From NCBI GenBank assembly GCA_935421135.1, contig OW285191.1, positions 3,759,219 to 3,823,218 of the forward strand: 64,000 bases of DNA, in the 5' to 3' direction. Below, in pieces: positions 1 through 13,160 of the stretch. How positions within the stretch are numbered: position 1 is the stretch's first letter; each line of letters begins with the position of its first letter. The stretch is from Bugulina stolonifera. Taxonomy: Eukaryota > Bryozoa > Gymnolaemata > Cheilostomatida > Bugulidae. The notes under the pieces are model-generated. The model was not told the DNA's origin, did not search any database, and was given only the letters and a program-made list of their open reading frames with translations. Made by a program: the position numbers and the translations under genes.

Positions 1-619
1 GGTGGGGCAGCCCTCTATATATTAACACAAATAATAATTCCGCTATTATTCGACAACCTCAGTCTAAAACCTATGTGGTCTGTGTAACTCGGTATGGGTC
101 AACATAAAAACTTTACAAACCACCAAGCATAGCTTCAAGCCTTCAACTAAGCTTCCCTGAGTAAATAAACAATAAGCCTAAATGGTTGGATGGGATCAAC
201 AATTAGCTCACCTTTCTTTTGTAAGCCCTTCCATTCCAAACATTTTCAATAAGGAAATTACTCTGCACCAGCTACCATAACATAACCAAAAAGTAAATAG
301 GCCAATTTGTACCAAACTTTAAGTTACAGTGTATACATTGAATGCCTTTAGAGTATCAAATCCTGACTGTTCCCTTGATTAGGTAGAAATATCTGATTAT
401 AGCAAATTTAGGCTACAGAAAATCTTGAAAGTGGAGTGAGATTTTTTCTAACCAGTGATAACATGAAGTGTTCAAATGTCTGAGACATTTTTTGAAATGT
501 TAGAAAAGGGAAATTTGTAGTATTTTAAATCCAGTTGGGTACAAATTATCTTTTTTTATTGTACACAATTGAAAGTCTAACATATTATATATATAATTAT
601 TTTTCATAGGGAAATCGCC
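1..619. other. Upstream region of PPCDC, no coding exon seen
   Basis: AT-rich sequence with no convincing ORF. It may hold the promoter and a 5' untranslated exon: an acceptor-like ...TTTTTCATAG lies just before the first coding ATG at 620, so the leader could be spliced. Confidence 0.4.
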
Positions 620-2103
620 ATGTCTACAAATAAGCAAATGAATCTTTTAGTTGGCTGTTGCGGCAGTGTAGCTGCCGTTAAACTAGAGCTTCTTACGGCA
701 GCACTCCAGAGAGAATTGCCAGGTGTAGGTATTAAGGTAATCTTGACAGAGCATGCCCAGCACTTCACTAAGAAAAGAGAGAGTACAGCGGGGTTGCAGT
801 ATTATCTAGATGAGGATGAATGGACGGTGAGCGATATATTGAATGTTATTACTGCAGGGCGTCCTAGCACAATGTTCTAGCACAGTGTCCTAGCACAGTG
901 TCCTAGCACAGCGTCCTAGCACAGCGTCTTAGCACAGTGTCTTAGCACAGTGTCTTAGCACAGGGTCTTAGCACAGCGTCTTAGCACAGCGTCTTAGCAT
1001 AGCGTTAAATACCCACTGACTTTGGTCATTGGGCCTCAGTCTATGCCATATAACCTCGCAAGAGCTACTGTAATGAAAAGTATCCCAAGTTATTCGCTGC
1101 TAAGTACTATGGGTGATTTCCGAATGTGATAATTATATAGTTATATATTGTATATGCTACAGGGCTGCATCATCACGTTAGCATCACATCAATATTGCTA
1201 ATGCATGATGTACGTAATATACTCTTAGGACAACTGAATATAGGCAGGCATTGAATTTTTAGTAAATTGGATGATTGTGTTACTATTTTAGTAGACATGG
1301 AATAAGATGGGAGATGAAGTCTTACACATAGAGCTGAGTAAATGGGCCGATGTTTTCCTAATAGCGCCTCTGAGCGCCAACAGTTTGGCTAAGATATCCA
1401 ATGGAATCTGTGATAATCTACTGGTAATTGCTAGAAGGTGTAATACTGTACAACTAGTATTTGCTACACTGTCTAACTATGTAACTGTTACATGCTGTAT
1501 AATGCAACTACCCCAGTCCAGGTTTGAGGCTCAACTGAACTTACAACATTGTATAGCTACATGTATATCAATAGTAGTCATAATACAACAGCAACACTGT
1601 ACAATTAGTATTTAAAAGAGTCTAACTTTTTGTCCTGTGTGTGTGTAGGTGGGTGTGTAGGTGTGTGCCTGCTGGGTGTATCTATCATAATCTAGTATCT
1701 CAGTACATCCGTGTGTGCATGGTTGTTGTTGTAACATAGCCATTATCAATCATCATACATTGATGTGGTGGGATTTGCAACATAAATACAGCTGAACATT
1801 CACACTGTGCACTCATGTAATTGTGTAATATGCTTGTATAAAGTATTACCTTCTCTGTTTATCTAGACATGTACTGCAAGAGCCTGGAACATACAGAAGC
1901 CATTGGTGTTTGCTCCAGCTATGAATACAGTGATGCTACAACACCCCATAACCAGCACACAAATTAACACATTAATTAGTTGGGGGTATACAGAGATACC
2001 CACAGTCAAGAAGAAGTTGGCTTGTGGAGATGTAGGATTTGGGGCTATGGCCGAGGTAGACACAATTGTACAGACTATCTGTAGTATACAGTCACTTACA
2101 TGA
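620..2103 (+). CDS. PPCDC: Phosphopantothenoylcysteine decarboxylase (three exons)
   Basis: Three coding exons, 620-826, 1295-1423 and 1867-2103, join in phase 0 at GTGAGC, GTAATT and AG borders to give about 190 residues, close to the ~204 of the vertebrate enzyme. The enzyme is a flavoprotein that decarboxylates 4'-phosphopantothenoylcysteine to 4'-phosphopantetheine in coenzyme A synthesis in the cytosol. Visible hallmarks in order are LVGCCGSVAAVK (FMN-binding start), HIELSKWADVFLIAPLSAN, SNGICDNLL, the PAMNTVM motif (FAPAMNTVMLQHPIT) and KKLACGDVGFGAMAE, which carries the catalytic substrate-clamp cysteine. No frame break is seen. The first ATG opens directly on the conserved domain; I saw no upstream in-frame extension. 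A 13 bp minisatellite follows immediately after the first donor site. Confidence 0.93.
862..1004 (+). repeat. 13 bp minisatellite in PPCDC intron 1
   Basis: About eleven head-to-tail copies of a 13 bp unit, GTGTCCTAGCACA, drifting to GTGTCTTAGCACA and GCGTCTTAGCACA towards the 3' end. It lies within 40 bp of the exon 1 donor. Confidence 0.85.
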
Positions 2104-2559
2104 GGTGTGAACTCTCACGATGCTGTCACATTGTATTGGCTTATACTTCTATAGTTTGTGTACATAATTTTGCTTTTTTTATTTTTTTTGTAATGTTTTT
2201 AAATTCCTGGTACTGTCGCATAAGTTATTGGCACAAAACTGCACTGGCCACTATCTGTTAAATACTGTGGAAGCTTAGAAACCACAAGCTCAATTGATGC
2301 AGATTGGAATAGGATGAGTTTTATTTTGTAATAGCAATTACTTAGTGGTCTAAACATACATGTATAGATAGGCACAATAATACTGTACATTGTACATTTT
2401 TATATGTGATGGATATGTGTAAGTTTATTAAAACAATAGGTCATGGTGACAACTGGGACATCTCTAAACTTGTCATACACAAATCAAGGCACCCAAACTC
2501 TTTGACTCTGCATCCAGATAGTTGGTGTGTTTCACTAGACAGCAAGTCTGTACCTTAGG

Positions 2560-2634
2560 AATCAGTGGACAAATAGGGGGGGGGGGAGTGTGCTACCGGT
2601 AGCACATTCCCCCCCCCCTATTTGTCCACAGATT
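2560..2634. repeat. Near-perfect 75 bp palindrome with G-run and C-run arms
   Basis: The left arm (AATC.GTGGACAAATA, a run of about ten G, then .TGTGCTAC) is mirrored by its complement around the centre CTACCGGTAG. It would fold into a stem of about 36 bp. It lies downstream of PPCDC, about 460 bp past the stop and about 630 bp from the end of the ABHD12-like gene. It may be a small foldback or MITE remnant; I found no clear target duplication. Confidence 0.85.
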
Positions 2635-3263
2635 TCGTAGATATACATACACATAATATGTACAGCTCCATTGGGTATACAGGTCATTATTCCACCACTC
2701 TGGTTCAATCTAACTTTATTCTTTACAAATAGACTGACACGCCGATTATGACAGCAAGAATATATTATTGATATAAACAAATAAATACTCAACATTCCTG
2801 TTCAGAGATGGCATCACCATATAAACTATAGTAACTGTTCTAGATAGTAAAATTACATGTATATATTATAAGTGTGTATTGAGTTGTAATATTCAACAAA
2901 TGTTGGAAAATCATCTATGAAATAATGGAATTAGTAGTAGTCACACTGTTGCTAACAACACAGCAAAACAATAACAACAACAGAAAGTAGAACTCTACTG
3001 CAGAGTTATCTTCTCTTGTCCACGAGGACAGACTAGTCCAATATTATCAGGTAGGAAGAAAATACAGAGTTTATTCATCTCAACTCTGGGTACAATAAGT
3101 GTGCAACTTCTTGATCGGTGTTTGGAGTTGTCTGTCCAATGAGGTATAGCGGCTTATGTAGCTATATATATTAGGATAACCTGAATGGGAATTCCATATC
3201 TCCTACGCTGCCATCTTTACCATTAAAGATCATGTTTCTCCTATATGTTTGTATCCATCGGCT

Positions 3264-6200
3264 CTATTTGCCTTCCAAAAACTTTCTGCAAATAATAGTC
3301 AAATATACTGACTATACAATAACTGCATATATGACAGTCAAATATACTGCTATACAATAACTGCATATATGACAGTCAAATACACTGTTATACAATAATT
3401 ATAATATACACACTGCATATACCACATTGTAATTATGAATAACGCAACAACATCACTCGCCTTTGCAAACAACTAAGATCCTTTTTATCACACGTGACAT
3501 GCTGGCTTAAGGTAAAAAAGTTGTTTAAAACTTCAATCCTTCATTGGGATGCATCCCAATAAATGAGATAACTTGCTACACATCTAAAGTTGTCTACACT
3601 TGACACACACTAAATGAAAGGCAGGACAACTCCTAACCCAGTTAAGCCACAAAAAACCTCTGTGTATATATATATATGACATCTTACCGTATAAGGGTAG
3701 GTAGCTCTTCAGCTTTGTGTATATACTTGTGTTGTAAACCTCTATCATATGGGAATATGTGTAATTTTACAGGGGGGAACGACTCAGGTCTCTTCCTGCT
3801 AGCTTCGTGGAGCTGCAATTATAACACGATTATTATTCGTAGATTATTGTGTATTATGCTATGGCATGTTGTGCGTGTGAAATTGTGTGTGATGGTTTTA
3901 CATCGTTCTACACATGTATGAAATCTGTGTTATGAATGTGTTTCGTATGCACAGGTGAAATAGGTACATGAATTCAGCCAATGATGAATACTTTCTTATT
4001 AGCTGGATGTTCTGTTTTGGTAGATTGCCAACATGACTGCACAATATTTCAAAAATCACTGGCAACATGCCAAGACCGAAACCACCATACAATGATTTGC
4101 GCTGCTATTAAACACAAAATGCCGATTATACACCTATAGGCATAGATTGTATGATAGCATTACATGTATATAAAGCGTGACACATGTATATCGTACCTTG
4201 ACTGCCAACTCAACAGGTATAATTTCATCATCTTCAGCATGCAGAATTAGCACTGGAGAGTTGACATGCTGGATGCTGCAATAAAACAAAAACAAAGGTG
4301 GTAGAAGGAAGCTACAGTGAATGGAACCCCCATGAGTTTATCTCCATTTACAAACTGCTCAATAGGCAAAAACTACATCTGGTTGGCTACAACAGGAGCC
4401 CAACGGTTCAAGGTCAGCATATAACAGTTATAGAGGGGGTATGACTTACTTCTCATCTGTCTGTAGCAGTACGTCATATGTATGGCAAAAATTGTGAAGC
4501 ACATCATGAAACCACCACAGCATAGAGAACATTCTAGAAAGAGGATGTGTGGTGGCACCATCTAGCAGGTTGTTGAAAGGTGCCTCTAGGATCAGCGCTT
4601 TTGCTTGTTCACTCTTCTCCACATTCAGGACTTTCAGTGCTTTAGTTGATATCCTACAGCAACAGTCATACCACTGTACATACACAGCTATATCCATGGC
4701 ATACAGCAAGCAAGGTAAAACATGGCCATTAATAGCAATACTATATCTAAGATAATGCCCATGGAGACCACGGGCATTGCATGGTCACATAGGATTACTA
4801 CATGATTGAAATGCGCATCATGCAGCCAAATGCACACGCTGGCAGGTGGTATTGTTATACGTCATGTTATACATACGCTGTGCCTAGTGAGTGTCCCCAT
4901 ACATATATAGGCACATCTGGTCCTGCCTTTTCTCTCAACCATAAATATAGAGTAACAACATCAGTAACCAGTCCATTCTCTGATGTAGGGATACCTGATG
5001 AGTCCCCATAACCTAAAACACAACAAAAAGAACAGAGGCTACGCAGATCGTTTATGCTTATCAACTAAATATACACGTAGGCTACTAACAATACTCACGA
5101 GTTATACTAGCCATACCATATACTAATAACAGTAACTAGGTACACTAACTACACCCACTATTTACATTAACCACACCTACTAGTTACACTAAACACAGCA
5201 ACTAGTTACTCTAGCCACACCCACTATTTACAGTAACCACGCCTACTATGTACAATAACCACACCTACTAGTTATGCTAGCCATAACCACAGACGACACT
5301 GGCTCCACCCCTACACTCACCTCTATAATCTAAGGCTACTACATGGAAGTCCATGCCTGCTAACAATTTGTACAAGTCTATCCTATGGCTGGCGGCCCTG
5401 GAAAAGAGTAAAATAGATCAACCAATCAGCAGTAGCTGGGAACTGCGGCTATTTTACACAAATACTACAAAGCAGTATGATTAAACAGGGAAACGTGAAC
5501 ATTCATGAGGTGTGATTAAACTCAAACGCTGCCGTTCATTCTCCCGTCTCATCCTCTAGTCCGTACATGGAAATACTAGTACACTCCCCTCAAACTTCAA
5601 GAACCAAATACACATTTGGAAATAAGCTGTCTAGAATCATGTCCATCAAATTGTGAGTTAACTTATTCAAGTATATCTGATTTGTGAGATTAACTGACCA
5701 GTGTTTCTCATTAGATAGAGAGTCAAAGAGCATACATGCTGAATTAGATGGAATCCACCATCTAATAAAGAGGGAGCTGATAACTCTAAACTTATATTTG
5801 TTTGCATGCCATTTCATGGCTAACAGTTACTAGTATTATAATGCTACAATTTTCTGGTGACACTATTGGGCACCAATATTCAGTACCATACTATTACATG
5901 TTGGTTTCAAATGTTAAAATTTTCAGTATCACATATTGACCTTTGTTACACCCGAGAAGTGAATAGGCCAATTGGTTTTATACAATGGCCATGGCAGGCT
6001 GATATTAGCGAGTATCGAAATTGGTCAAGCTCTATAGTATTGATCATCAGCTGTGATTGCATAAAATCTGTCAACTACCCAAGTCCATTGGCCACATTGA
6101 AACGATCAATAGTCATCAGTTTAATTTCCTAGCATTAAGATAATGATGCCAAAGCATAGGCCTGAGAGACTGAGGATTTCATATTGACAGGGAACTACAT

Positions 6201-8361
6201 TAGAAGTCAATACTAGATTGCGAATTACTCTAGAGAGGTTAGCTAAAGCATTTTGGAAACATAATTTTGCTGGCAAAGCAAGGGTAGAAACTAAAGAAGA
6301 ATATAATATGACATATTATAGCTAGTAGGTTCACGCATGAGAATAGCCATTGATATGTGCTATTAGTCTGTGATACCATCAGGTTTTATAGCTAGTGTCA
6401 ACTTCCCTAAACCCTGGAACCAACTCTGGCTAACTGATAGAGACACATACCTTGTCAAAGAATTCCCATGACAATATAGCATGATTGGCTGCTTCGAAGA
6501 TGATAGAGATTTTTCGAAATCTTCTGGCTTGAGGTCCGCTACCTCCAGTGACTTTGGAAGAGTGTGCCTGAATTGAAGGAAACTATATAAAGTGAATAGC
6601 ATACAGTGCAGGGAGGGCACTATTCAATAGGACTAAATAGCCTACAATATAGAGCACTATAGGACCAAATAGCCTACAGTATAGAGCACTAGGACCAAAT
6701 AGCATAGGCCTACAGTATAGAGCACTAGGACCAAATAGCCTAGACCTACATTATAGAGCACTAGGACCAAATAGCATAGGCCTACATTATAGAGCACTAG
6801 GACCAAATCATCAGTGAAAGTTTATTGCCTCCTATGCTCATTTACAAAGGGCATTGCGTTTCATAACCAAAATAAATGAAAGTAGTCGATTTTTCCATAA
6901 TAATAATATTATAATTACACCCACAATTGTTCATGTTCCTCACATTAGCCAGGGGTTTGCCAAAAAAATGCAAATTCAAGTCTCAAAAGTAGATGCCATG
7001 ATATATCCACATTGAACGAAATAATTCCAAATTCATACAAGAGACAAATACCGTCAACGCCTGTTCAATCGAGACTCAAATTGATGCACATACTACATGC
7101 AGATCTGTAAAGGGTGCCTTATTGGTTTCACGCAACAATCCAAACCACTAAAACCTCTAAAAATTTTCAACACTTACCAAACACCAACAATGACCTCTTC
7201 ATCTACACTCAGGTACATATTCCTTGTAAAATTTAGTCCAAAAGAGACAGGATCAGACAAATCCGCAAAGTAAGAGGGAATCTTTACTACAAGTCATACA
7301 ATATTAATAGAATATACATGTAGCTTTGTTACAGCTGAATGTATATAAAACACTACGATCCCCATTTCCCCACATTCAAACCAATTTTCTAATGAGTATG
7401 AGATAGATAACCTTGAGAGAGTATACTAGACCATCTCTAAACATGCTACATTGGTAGTAGCATTCAGGGAAATCAGGAATATGTGCCAAAAGGCTATACA
7501 TGTTATGTCTCCGGCTCTGGTTTTAAACTTAGATTCTTGCACACCATCAAACCCTGTGCTATCCCTTACTTAGCTCAGTGGAAATAGACAACTACGTAGA
7601 TCTATGTCAAATTGTGTTTGAGTACATCTACTGTGTACTAACACCGATTAAGATGCAATGTGTTTGAGTAGATCAACTGTGTACTAACATCCGTTGAGGT
7701 ATACGATGTGCTTTGGTATGTCGGGATACATCTTGAAAGTTAGAGGTGCCAGTATGAATAGAAACAGTATGATGAATAGCAAGAGGTCTACAGCGGCAGT
7801 GACAGTGAACCTGAAACACAATCATACAGAGCAATAGCTAGTCAGTAGTTAATTCATATATATAATGTATATGTATATAATATAAAGAGCAATAGCTAGT
7901 CAGTAGTTATTCATATATACAGGTAAAAATATTTTGTGAAAGTCACAAGGTTTAGTCATACGGCTAGCCGGAGAACTAGATAACAAGATAGTAGGTGCCT
8001 TAAGGGAGAGACTGCAATTACTGCACCAGTTTGCTCTCAGTTTACAGGAAAGGTCGAACCCACCTGTGGCAGGATGGCCCAGTAGTCAGTAGGTAGCAGC
8101 GGGATTCAAACCCAGGACTTTTAGGTGTCTTAGTTCAAACCCTAGTCAGACATGCACCTAATTTCGGTTGTTCAAACAAAATCACTGTTTGAGTACAAGT
8201 AAATAGTCAGTAAATTCCTCACCATCAAGTAAGTTAACAGTAATTATCTAAGCTGTACCCTACCTGAGCACTGACTGAACAATATGTCTGCTAGAAGATG
8301 GTGATTGGCCAGTCGATGCTGCCGTTGCTGTAGGTGCACTGTCTGTAGGTACGTCAGGCAT
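3264..8361 (-). CDS. ABHD12: ABHD12-like alpha/beta hydrolase (lysophospholipase), 11 exons
   Basis: Exons in transcription order: 8361-8264, 7810-7689, 7286-7178, 6567-6451, 5397-5321, 5012-4877, 4653-4450, 4275-4197, 4101-4060, 3812-3688 and 3285-3264; all phases agree, giving about 376 residues (human about 398). Exon 2 encodes one membrane span (LLLFIILFLFILAPL), as expected for this ER integral-membrane lysophosphatidylserine/monoacylglycerol lipase. Other landmarks are VGVWHTLP, the oxyanion strand IMLYCHGNS, the nucleophile elbow GHSLGT (Ser, exon 6), LILHAEDDEIIPV (catalytic Asp, exon 8) and GLQHKYIHKAEELP (catalytic His, exon 10). The C-terminus RKFLEGK is cognate to the family end. 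The donor of the short exon 9 is the least certain border. Introns carry several minisatellites. Confidence 0.88.
3297..3410 (+). repeat. About 43 bp tandem repeat, three copies
   Basis: Units like ACAGTCAAATATACTG followed by CTATACAATAACTGCATATATG are repeated with small changes in the last introns of the ABHD12-like gene. Confidence 0.75.
5098..5290 (+). repeat. Intronic minisatellite, ACACCTACTAGTTACA-like
   Basis: Irregular tandem units of roughly 45 bp built from ACCACACC(T/C)ACTA(G/T)TTACA and TAACCACACC blocks, inside the intron between exons 5 and 6 of the ABHD12-like gene. Confidence 0.7.
6640..6810 (+). repeat. About 32-38 bp tandem repeat
   Basis: Five to six units of AGAGCACTAGGACCAAATAG plus CATAGGCCTACAGTAT in the intron upstream of exon 4 of the ABHD12-like gene. 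The units differ by insertion of CATAGG or CCTAGA. Confidence 0.8.
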
Positions 8362-8755
8362 CTCTGCTTTGAACGTTTGACCACTGTGCTCGCAGTAAAG
8401 GCTGAAGCTCAACTACAATATATTTGATAGCAGAACTATGAAACAATCAACACATAAAATAATACATTTCATAGGCCTAATAGAAAATAACAACAATATA
8501 AACCTAATATGTGTATACGAGTATTATGTAAAATTGGGTAAAAAGTCAGAACTTCCATTTTAGCAAAGCGTGCAATTGGTATGTCCTACTGTCAAAAAAA
8601 CACAAACTAAATAAAGAGAAAAAATGGAAAACATTTTAATTTGACTAATTATTAAAAAAAGGTGAAACACTCACAAGTAGTCAACATTGGTATCTTTGAC
8701 AGCTGAGATACCGTTCGTTATAAAACCGTCAAGTGGCTAATAAGTAAATAGTTAA

Positions 8756-9233
8756 ACCACTACTGTCGCACTATTCAATATTTGCAAAATAGTATTGTTC
8801 ATCCTATTTCAGTAGGATTGATGCGTTGCTTGTGTTTGGAAACCTAGCTGCTGCCAGGAAAACCCTCTCCTTCAATTTGTAGCCTATGTATGTATATTGA
8901 GAATTTTGGAGGCACTCAAGCGGTTAATATAAACTGTGCCACACAGATAGCCATAGTGCTTGCAACTCATTGCGGGCATTGCCTGTAACTTTTTAGTTTA
9001 TCACTGTACACAAGAGCTATTTATAAAATGACAGTGACTCAGTAAGATTACTTGGCTATTTCATGCTGTAGCCTACCTATGTTCTCAATACTGACTGGAG
9101 GTCATAATAGCCAATATTCAACTGTGTTTATCCTTGCTGCCACTAGGTTTACAAAGACAAACAGCACATCAATCTTAATGAAATAAGATGAACAATATTA
9201 TTTGCAAATATTGAATGGTGCGACAGTAGTGGT
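8756..9233. mobile_element. MITE with ~60 bp inverted ends and TTAA target duplication
   Basis: A 478 bp non-coding element. The left end starts ACCACTACTGTCGCACTATT and the right end is its inverse complement with few mismatches, extending about 60 bp. Both ends abut TTAA (8752-8755 and 9234-9237), the target preference of piggyBac and Kolobok-type transposases. It lies just upstream of the ABHD12-like gene. Since a Kolobok-like transposase lies at 15.7-22.8 kb, that family could be the mobilising source, but this is an inference. Confidence 0.8.
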
Positions 9234-10164
9234 TTAAACTAAGTGTATGAATTTTATACTATAAAAGGGAGTTCAGACGACCTATGGTGCAATTCTAGAC
9301 CTTAGAAAATGGAATAAAAGAAAATATACACTGTAACTACAAGGGATTTAGTTGCATTAAATATATTGGATTCGATTATGTTGCTATAATGCACAGTTGA
9401 TGCGATTCATTTTAATTTACTAAAAGTAGAATTAAAATAATAGAATTATAAAGTATTAGGCCTAACTCATAATACTTCCATATACAACAACTAAACTAGT
9501 GACCAACTCCATAAGTACAATCTATAAAAAGGCCTCATAGGTAACAATACTGCAACTGACCATACCAACACTATTGTTACACCTAGCCTAGATGATAGAT
9601 ACGTGTTAACCATTCACCACTACTAGAGACTATGAGGAAGAGACTGTCTGTAACAACTAACCAATAGTACCATATCAACCAACCTACAGTACTATCTCAA
9701 CCAACCTGCAGTAGGCCTACCTACAGTACCATATCAACCAATCTATAGTAACACTTTAACCAAACTACAGCACCACCTCCACAAACACACACATTAAGTG
9801 ACATCAAAAGCCCTGCGATAAAGAAATAAAAATCAGAAAGGTGAAAGATTTATGTAGTAGTTCGGAGGTAATGAGGAATCAGGGATCAATTAACGCACTG
9901 TCATAAATATACCAACATGACTGTATCGAATAATTTAAACTTCAGTTTGATTTGCAAAAATTAGACCAGCAAAATCACATCAGTAGTCGTTATAGTACTT
10001 AATGTACTCAAACACCAATCTCTCACTTGACAGATTTGTTGTGCCAATGAAAAGTTAGATATTTAAACTAGAAATTCCAGAAATTAATTTCTAACAATGA
10101 AAAATGGGAACGGATAGCCAAGACACAAACCCAGGTTTAATTATGAAACCATATTATAAATAGT

Positions 10165-10505
10165 AGAATGGCTAGTCAGGTTCATACAAAATGGGTGAAA
10201 CACCTCACCCACCAGTTATCTTCAGAGATGTTTACAAGTTTCATTTTGGAAACTCAAGTTGCCATGGTCAACTTTTAGTTGTGACTCTTCAAGTTACAAG
10301 TCAATTCTTTTTAGTGACAGATCAAAACTTTCAAGTTAAATACTTTTGTGTCCCCAGAAACTCAAGTTTTTATCCAGTTATCCAAGTTAACTACAAGCAC
10401 GTTACAATTCAATCCTTTTGTTGTGCAACTCGAGATTTTTATAGAGAGGTTTTGGTGATGTATTTTTAGGAAATGGTGTCAAAGTTCAAAGTACAAGGTC
10501 ACTGT
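10165..10505 (+). repeat. Dispersed repeat, inverted copy at 37.86-38.15 kb
   Basis: Segments such as GCCATGGTCAACTT, AACTCAAGTT and GTGACAGATCAAA...CAAGTTAAAT recur as the reverse complement around 37,860-38,150 (AAACATCTCTG, GCCATGGTGACTTGAG, CTGACACCATTTAG, CAGTGACATTTTG). This indicates two divergent copies of a non-autonomous repeat in opposite orientation. No coding capacity. Confidence 0.6.
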
Positions 10506-12989
10506 TTCAGTGTAAAATGTTTTATAATTGTGGCTACAATTGTGGTCATAACTGTGGTTATTTACATTTATTGCAATTTACCGCTGCTCAATGAACACTT
10601 GAGTTGCTGAATATTTCAACATAAATGTAATGATGTGTAAGGTAAGAGTCTTTGATCATAGCCATAACTAAATTACAAATGAAGTTACAAGTTTTTGATA
10701 GCTATAATTATATTCAAGTCATGAGTTCCTCTAAGAAGCCATAAAATGTTGCTTGAATAAACTCGAGTGAGAGTCTGTAAATCACATCTGACACCTCTGG
10801 TTATCAACTCCTATTGACGCCCAAAGATCAGTTGTCAAATTATCAACTCATTTCAGGGACCGATATAGTAGTTGCAGTCACTTGAGCCATAATATTAGAC
10901 AAGATGGAGGGACAGGAAGTGTTTAATAATCACAACCTGCTCAAACTGAACATTCTGGCAGACACCCTGTTGATGACTCAGCAGATTACATTTTAGTTCT
11001 GGTACTAGCAAGATGGCAGCTGCAGGCTGCAGACCTAGCAACTTCACTGCAAATATTGAACATACTAAGGCGTGAGACAGCGCAAAACTGTGGGAAGAAT
11101 CCGTGAGAAAATGTGGCCCTAAAATATTGAACATTGGATTGGCTGTAGGCCAATACCCACGATTGTTTCAATTAGACTAATTACATGAACCTGACATCAA
11201 TCAAAGCAGACAGAATCTACAACTTGTCATCCTATGGGGCTGGGGATGTGTTTCACTGACTTGATTGGGTGATGTAAAATGATAGTAAGAGGTAAAATAC
11301 ACACAAAATTACCTACTCTTTAATCCACATTTTTAACGGCAAAAAGAGCCAACGAGTCTGGTCTGCTCTTACTACCATGGAAACAGGCTATTTTACCTAT
11401 TAACCTACATGTATTTATGGATTTGTTCCAGATGAGCTAGTTCAAGAAGCACACTTCTAATGTGCCTGGGTTCGACAGTGGGAATATGTAGTGTGTAACA
11501 GCTAATGCACAAGTCTTAAGAAGAGGCTTTAAGGTAGGCTAAGTAGGTGAGGACAACTCCAGAGAGGCTATTCAGATCAGGTGAGTAAATAATCAACTGC
11601 TTCGATTAATAGAGAGCCTAAGTTAACTATATCATCAGACTCCATCCATGGAAGAGAAATACATTTTTAAATTTAAAAATTGGGAGAAATTTCAATAAAC
11701 ATCTTCACAACTTTACAAATCTACTTCAGTTTATAAACACTTATCTACAAATAGTTAGAACAAAAACATTCTCTGCACACAGCAATTTCTAAGGGAACTC
11801 CACGCTTGGGCTTTATTAATTTAAGATATAACGCACCGTTTTAGATCAATTTGAATTGAAACAGAAAGTCGTTGATCATCAACGAAGATAGTAAACTCGC
11901 AATTGCTCAGCTACTTCCATAATTTTTTGGGCATGTGATGTCACAGATCACATGCAGTGCTAAACAATTTAGGCACTAAAAATGTGTACCTCAATTTTGA
12001 GCAAAAGTTCTGTTCTGGCCTGATGGCTACTCTTGTAATGAAATTTAAAAACAAAAACGGTGCAGTTCAGTTTAAGTTACAGAGTAAGAAATTTATTCGC
12101 ACAAAAGATCTGCGAATTTCTGGAAGGTGCAGTAGTGGAGAAATTTGAATGACATGAGTTGAGTTAGTCAGTCCCTTGTTTGTGGTTGGGATGGGGGCAA
12201 GGGTGGCGCTGGTCACTCATCAACTCAAAAAGATATAGAGAAAGCAACGAACTTCTCATGCTTTAGTTTTGGCGAAATAGGCCTACAGGACCATTTTAAA
12301 TTTCTCTGCCTCTGAAACTAAACCTGAAATAAAATTTGCAATTAAATATGTCTAATTTTTTATTTGAATTTTACAATTAACAATAATAAATATATAAGAA
12401 GAGATAATTTAATAATTAAATTTCAAATTTCAATTTCAATTTTTCACGATGAATTTGAATATGAATATCTTGAACTTCTCAGTTTTCATTCTTTTAACCT
12501 CTAACCATTGATTTTAACTACATAAAATTATTAATTGCATCTAAGTCTGGTAGCTTTATAAGTGTAGTTGTATTTTGTAGTCGACAGGGTGCAAAAATTA
12601 AGCTGTCAAAGTTCAACAAACCAAAACCTGATGAAACATTTAGGAAAAACTGTGAACTTTGGTCAGGAGCTCAAACGGAAAACATAAAGAAATACTACAA
12701 GCCGGCTCGTTAGTTTCGCTGATATGTATCCGTGTTCCCTATTGGTTTCAACTTAGTTATCGTGGTACGTTTAATAGGTCCCGGTTATGATACCTAGCCA
12801 ATGATTTATGCAAGGTATCCGGACAAAAACCTGCGGACACATGTGAACAGGAAACCTGCTGTTTTTCTCGATCTACAAAACTAGACTTCCAAATAAACCA
12901 ACCATATATCTATATGTGCATATGACTTTGAACTTTGTGAGTGCAGGGCTTCGCCAGTGGGATTACTTCATCAAGTGTATGCTATAGAT

Positions 12990-13160
12990 TATTTGCACGC
13001 CACGCCATAATGATAATTATTAATTTATTACTATTGTAATTATTTTATAATTATAATAATATTGTAATTATTATTATTATTATAATTATAATAATTTAAT
13101 AATTATAATTAATAATATTAAATCTAATTATAACTATAATAATATAAAAAAATCATAAAA
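12990..13160. repeat. Low-complexity AT tract
   Basis: About 170 bp of almost pure A and T made of AATTATAATAATT-like blocks, partly self-complementary. Confidence 0.8.

Noticed and set aside
3230..3263. Alternative reading GYKHIGET at the end of the ABHD12-like gene as the catalytic His motif
   Set aside because: The upstream exon 3812-3688 carries GLQHKYIHKAEELP, a far better match, and its phase forces the last exon into the RKFLEGK frame.
4802..5011. Plus-strand ORF inside the ABHD12-like exon 6
   Set aside because: Antisense to the GHSLGT exon, whose splice phases and active-site motif are clear.
8070..8125. tRNA-derived SINE candidate (TGGCCCAGTAGTC and GGGATTCAAACCC as A- and B-box-like words)
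   Set aside because: Box spacing is too short, the B box has a mismatch at a key base, and no cloverleaf or A-rich tail was found.
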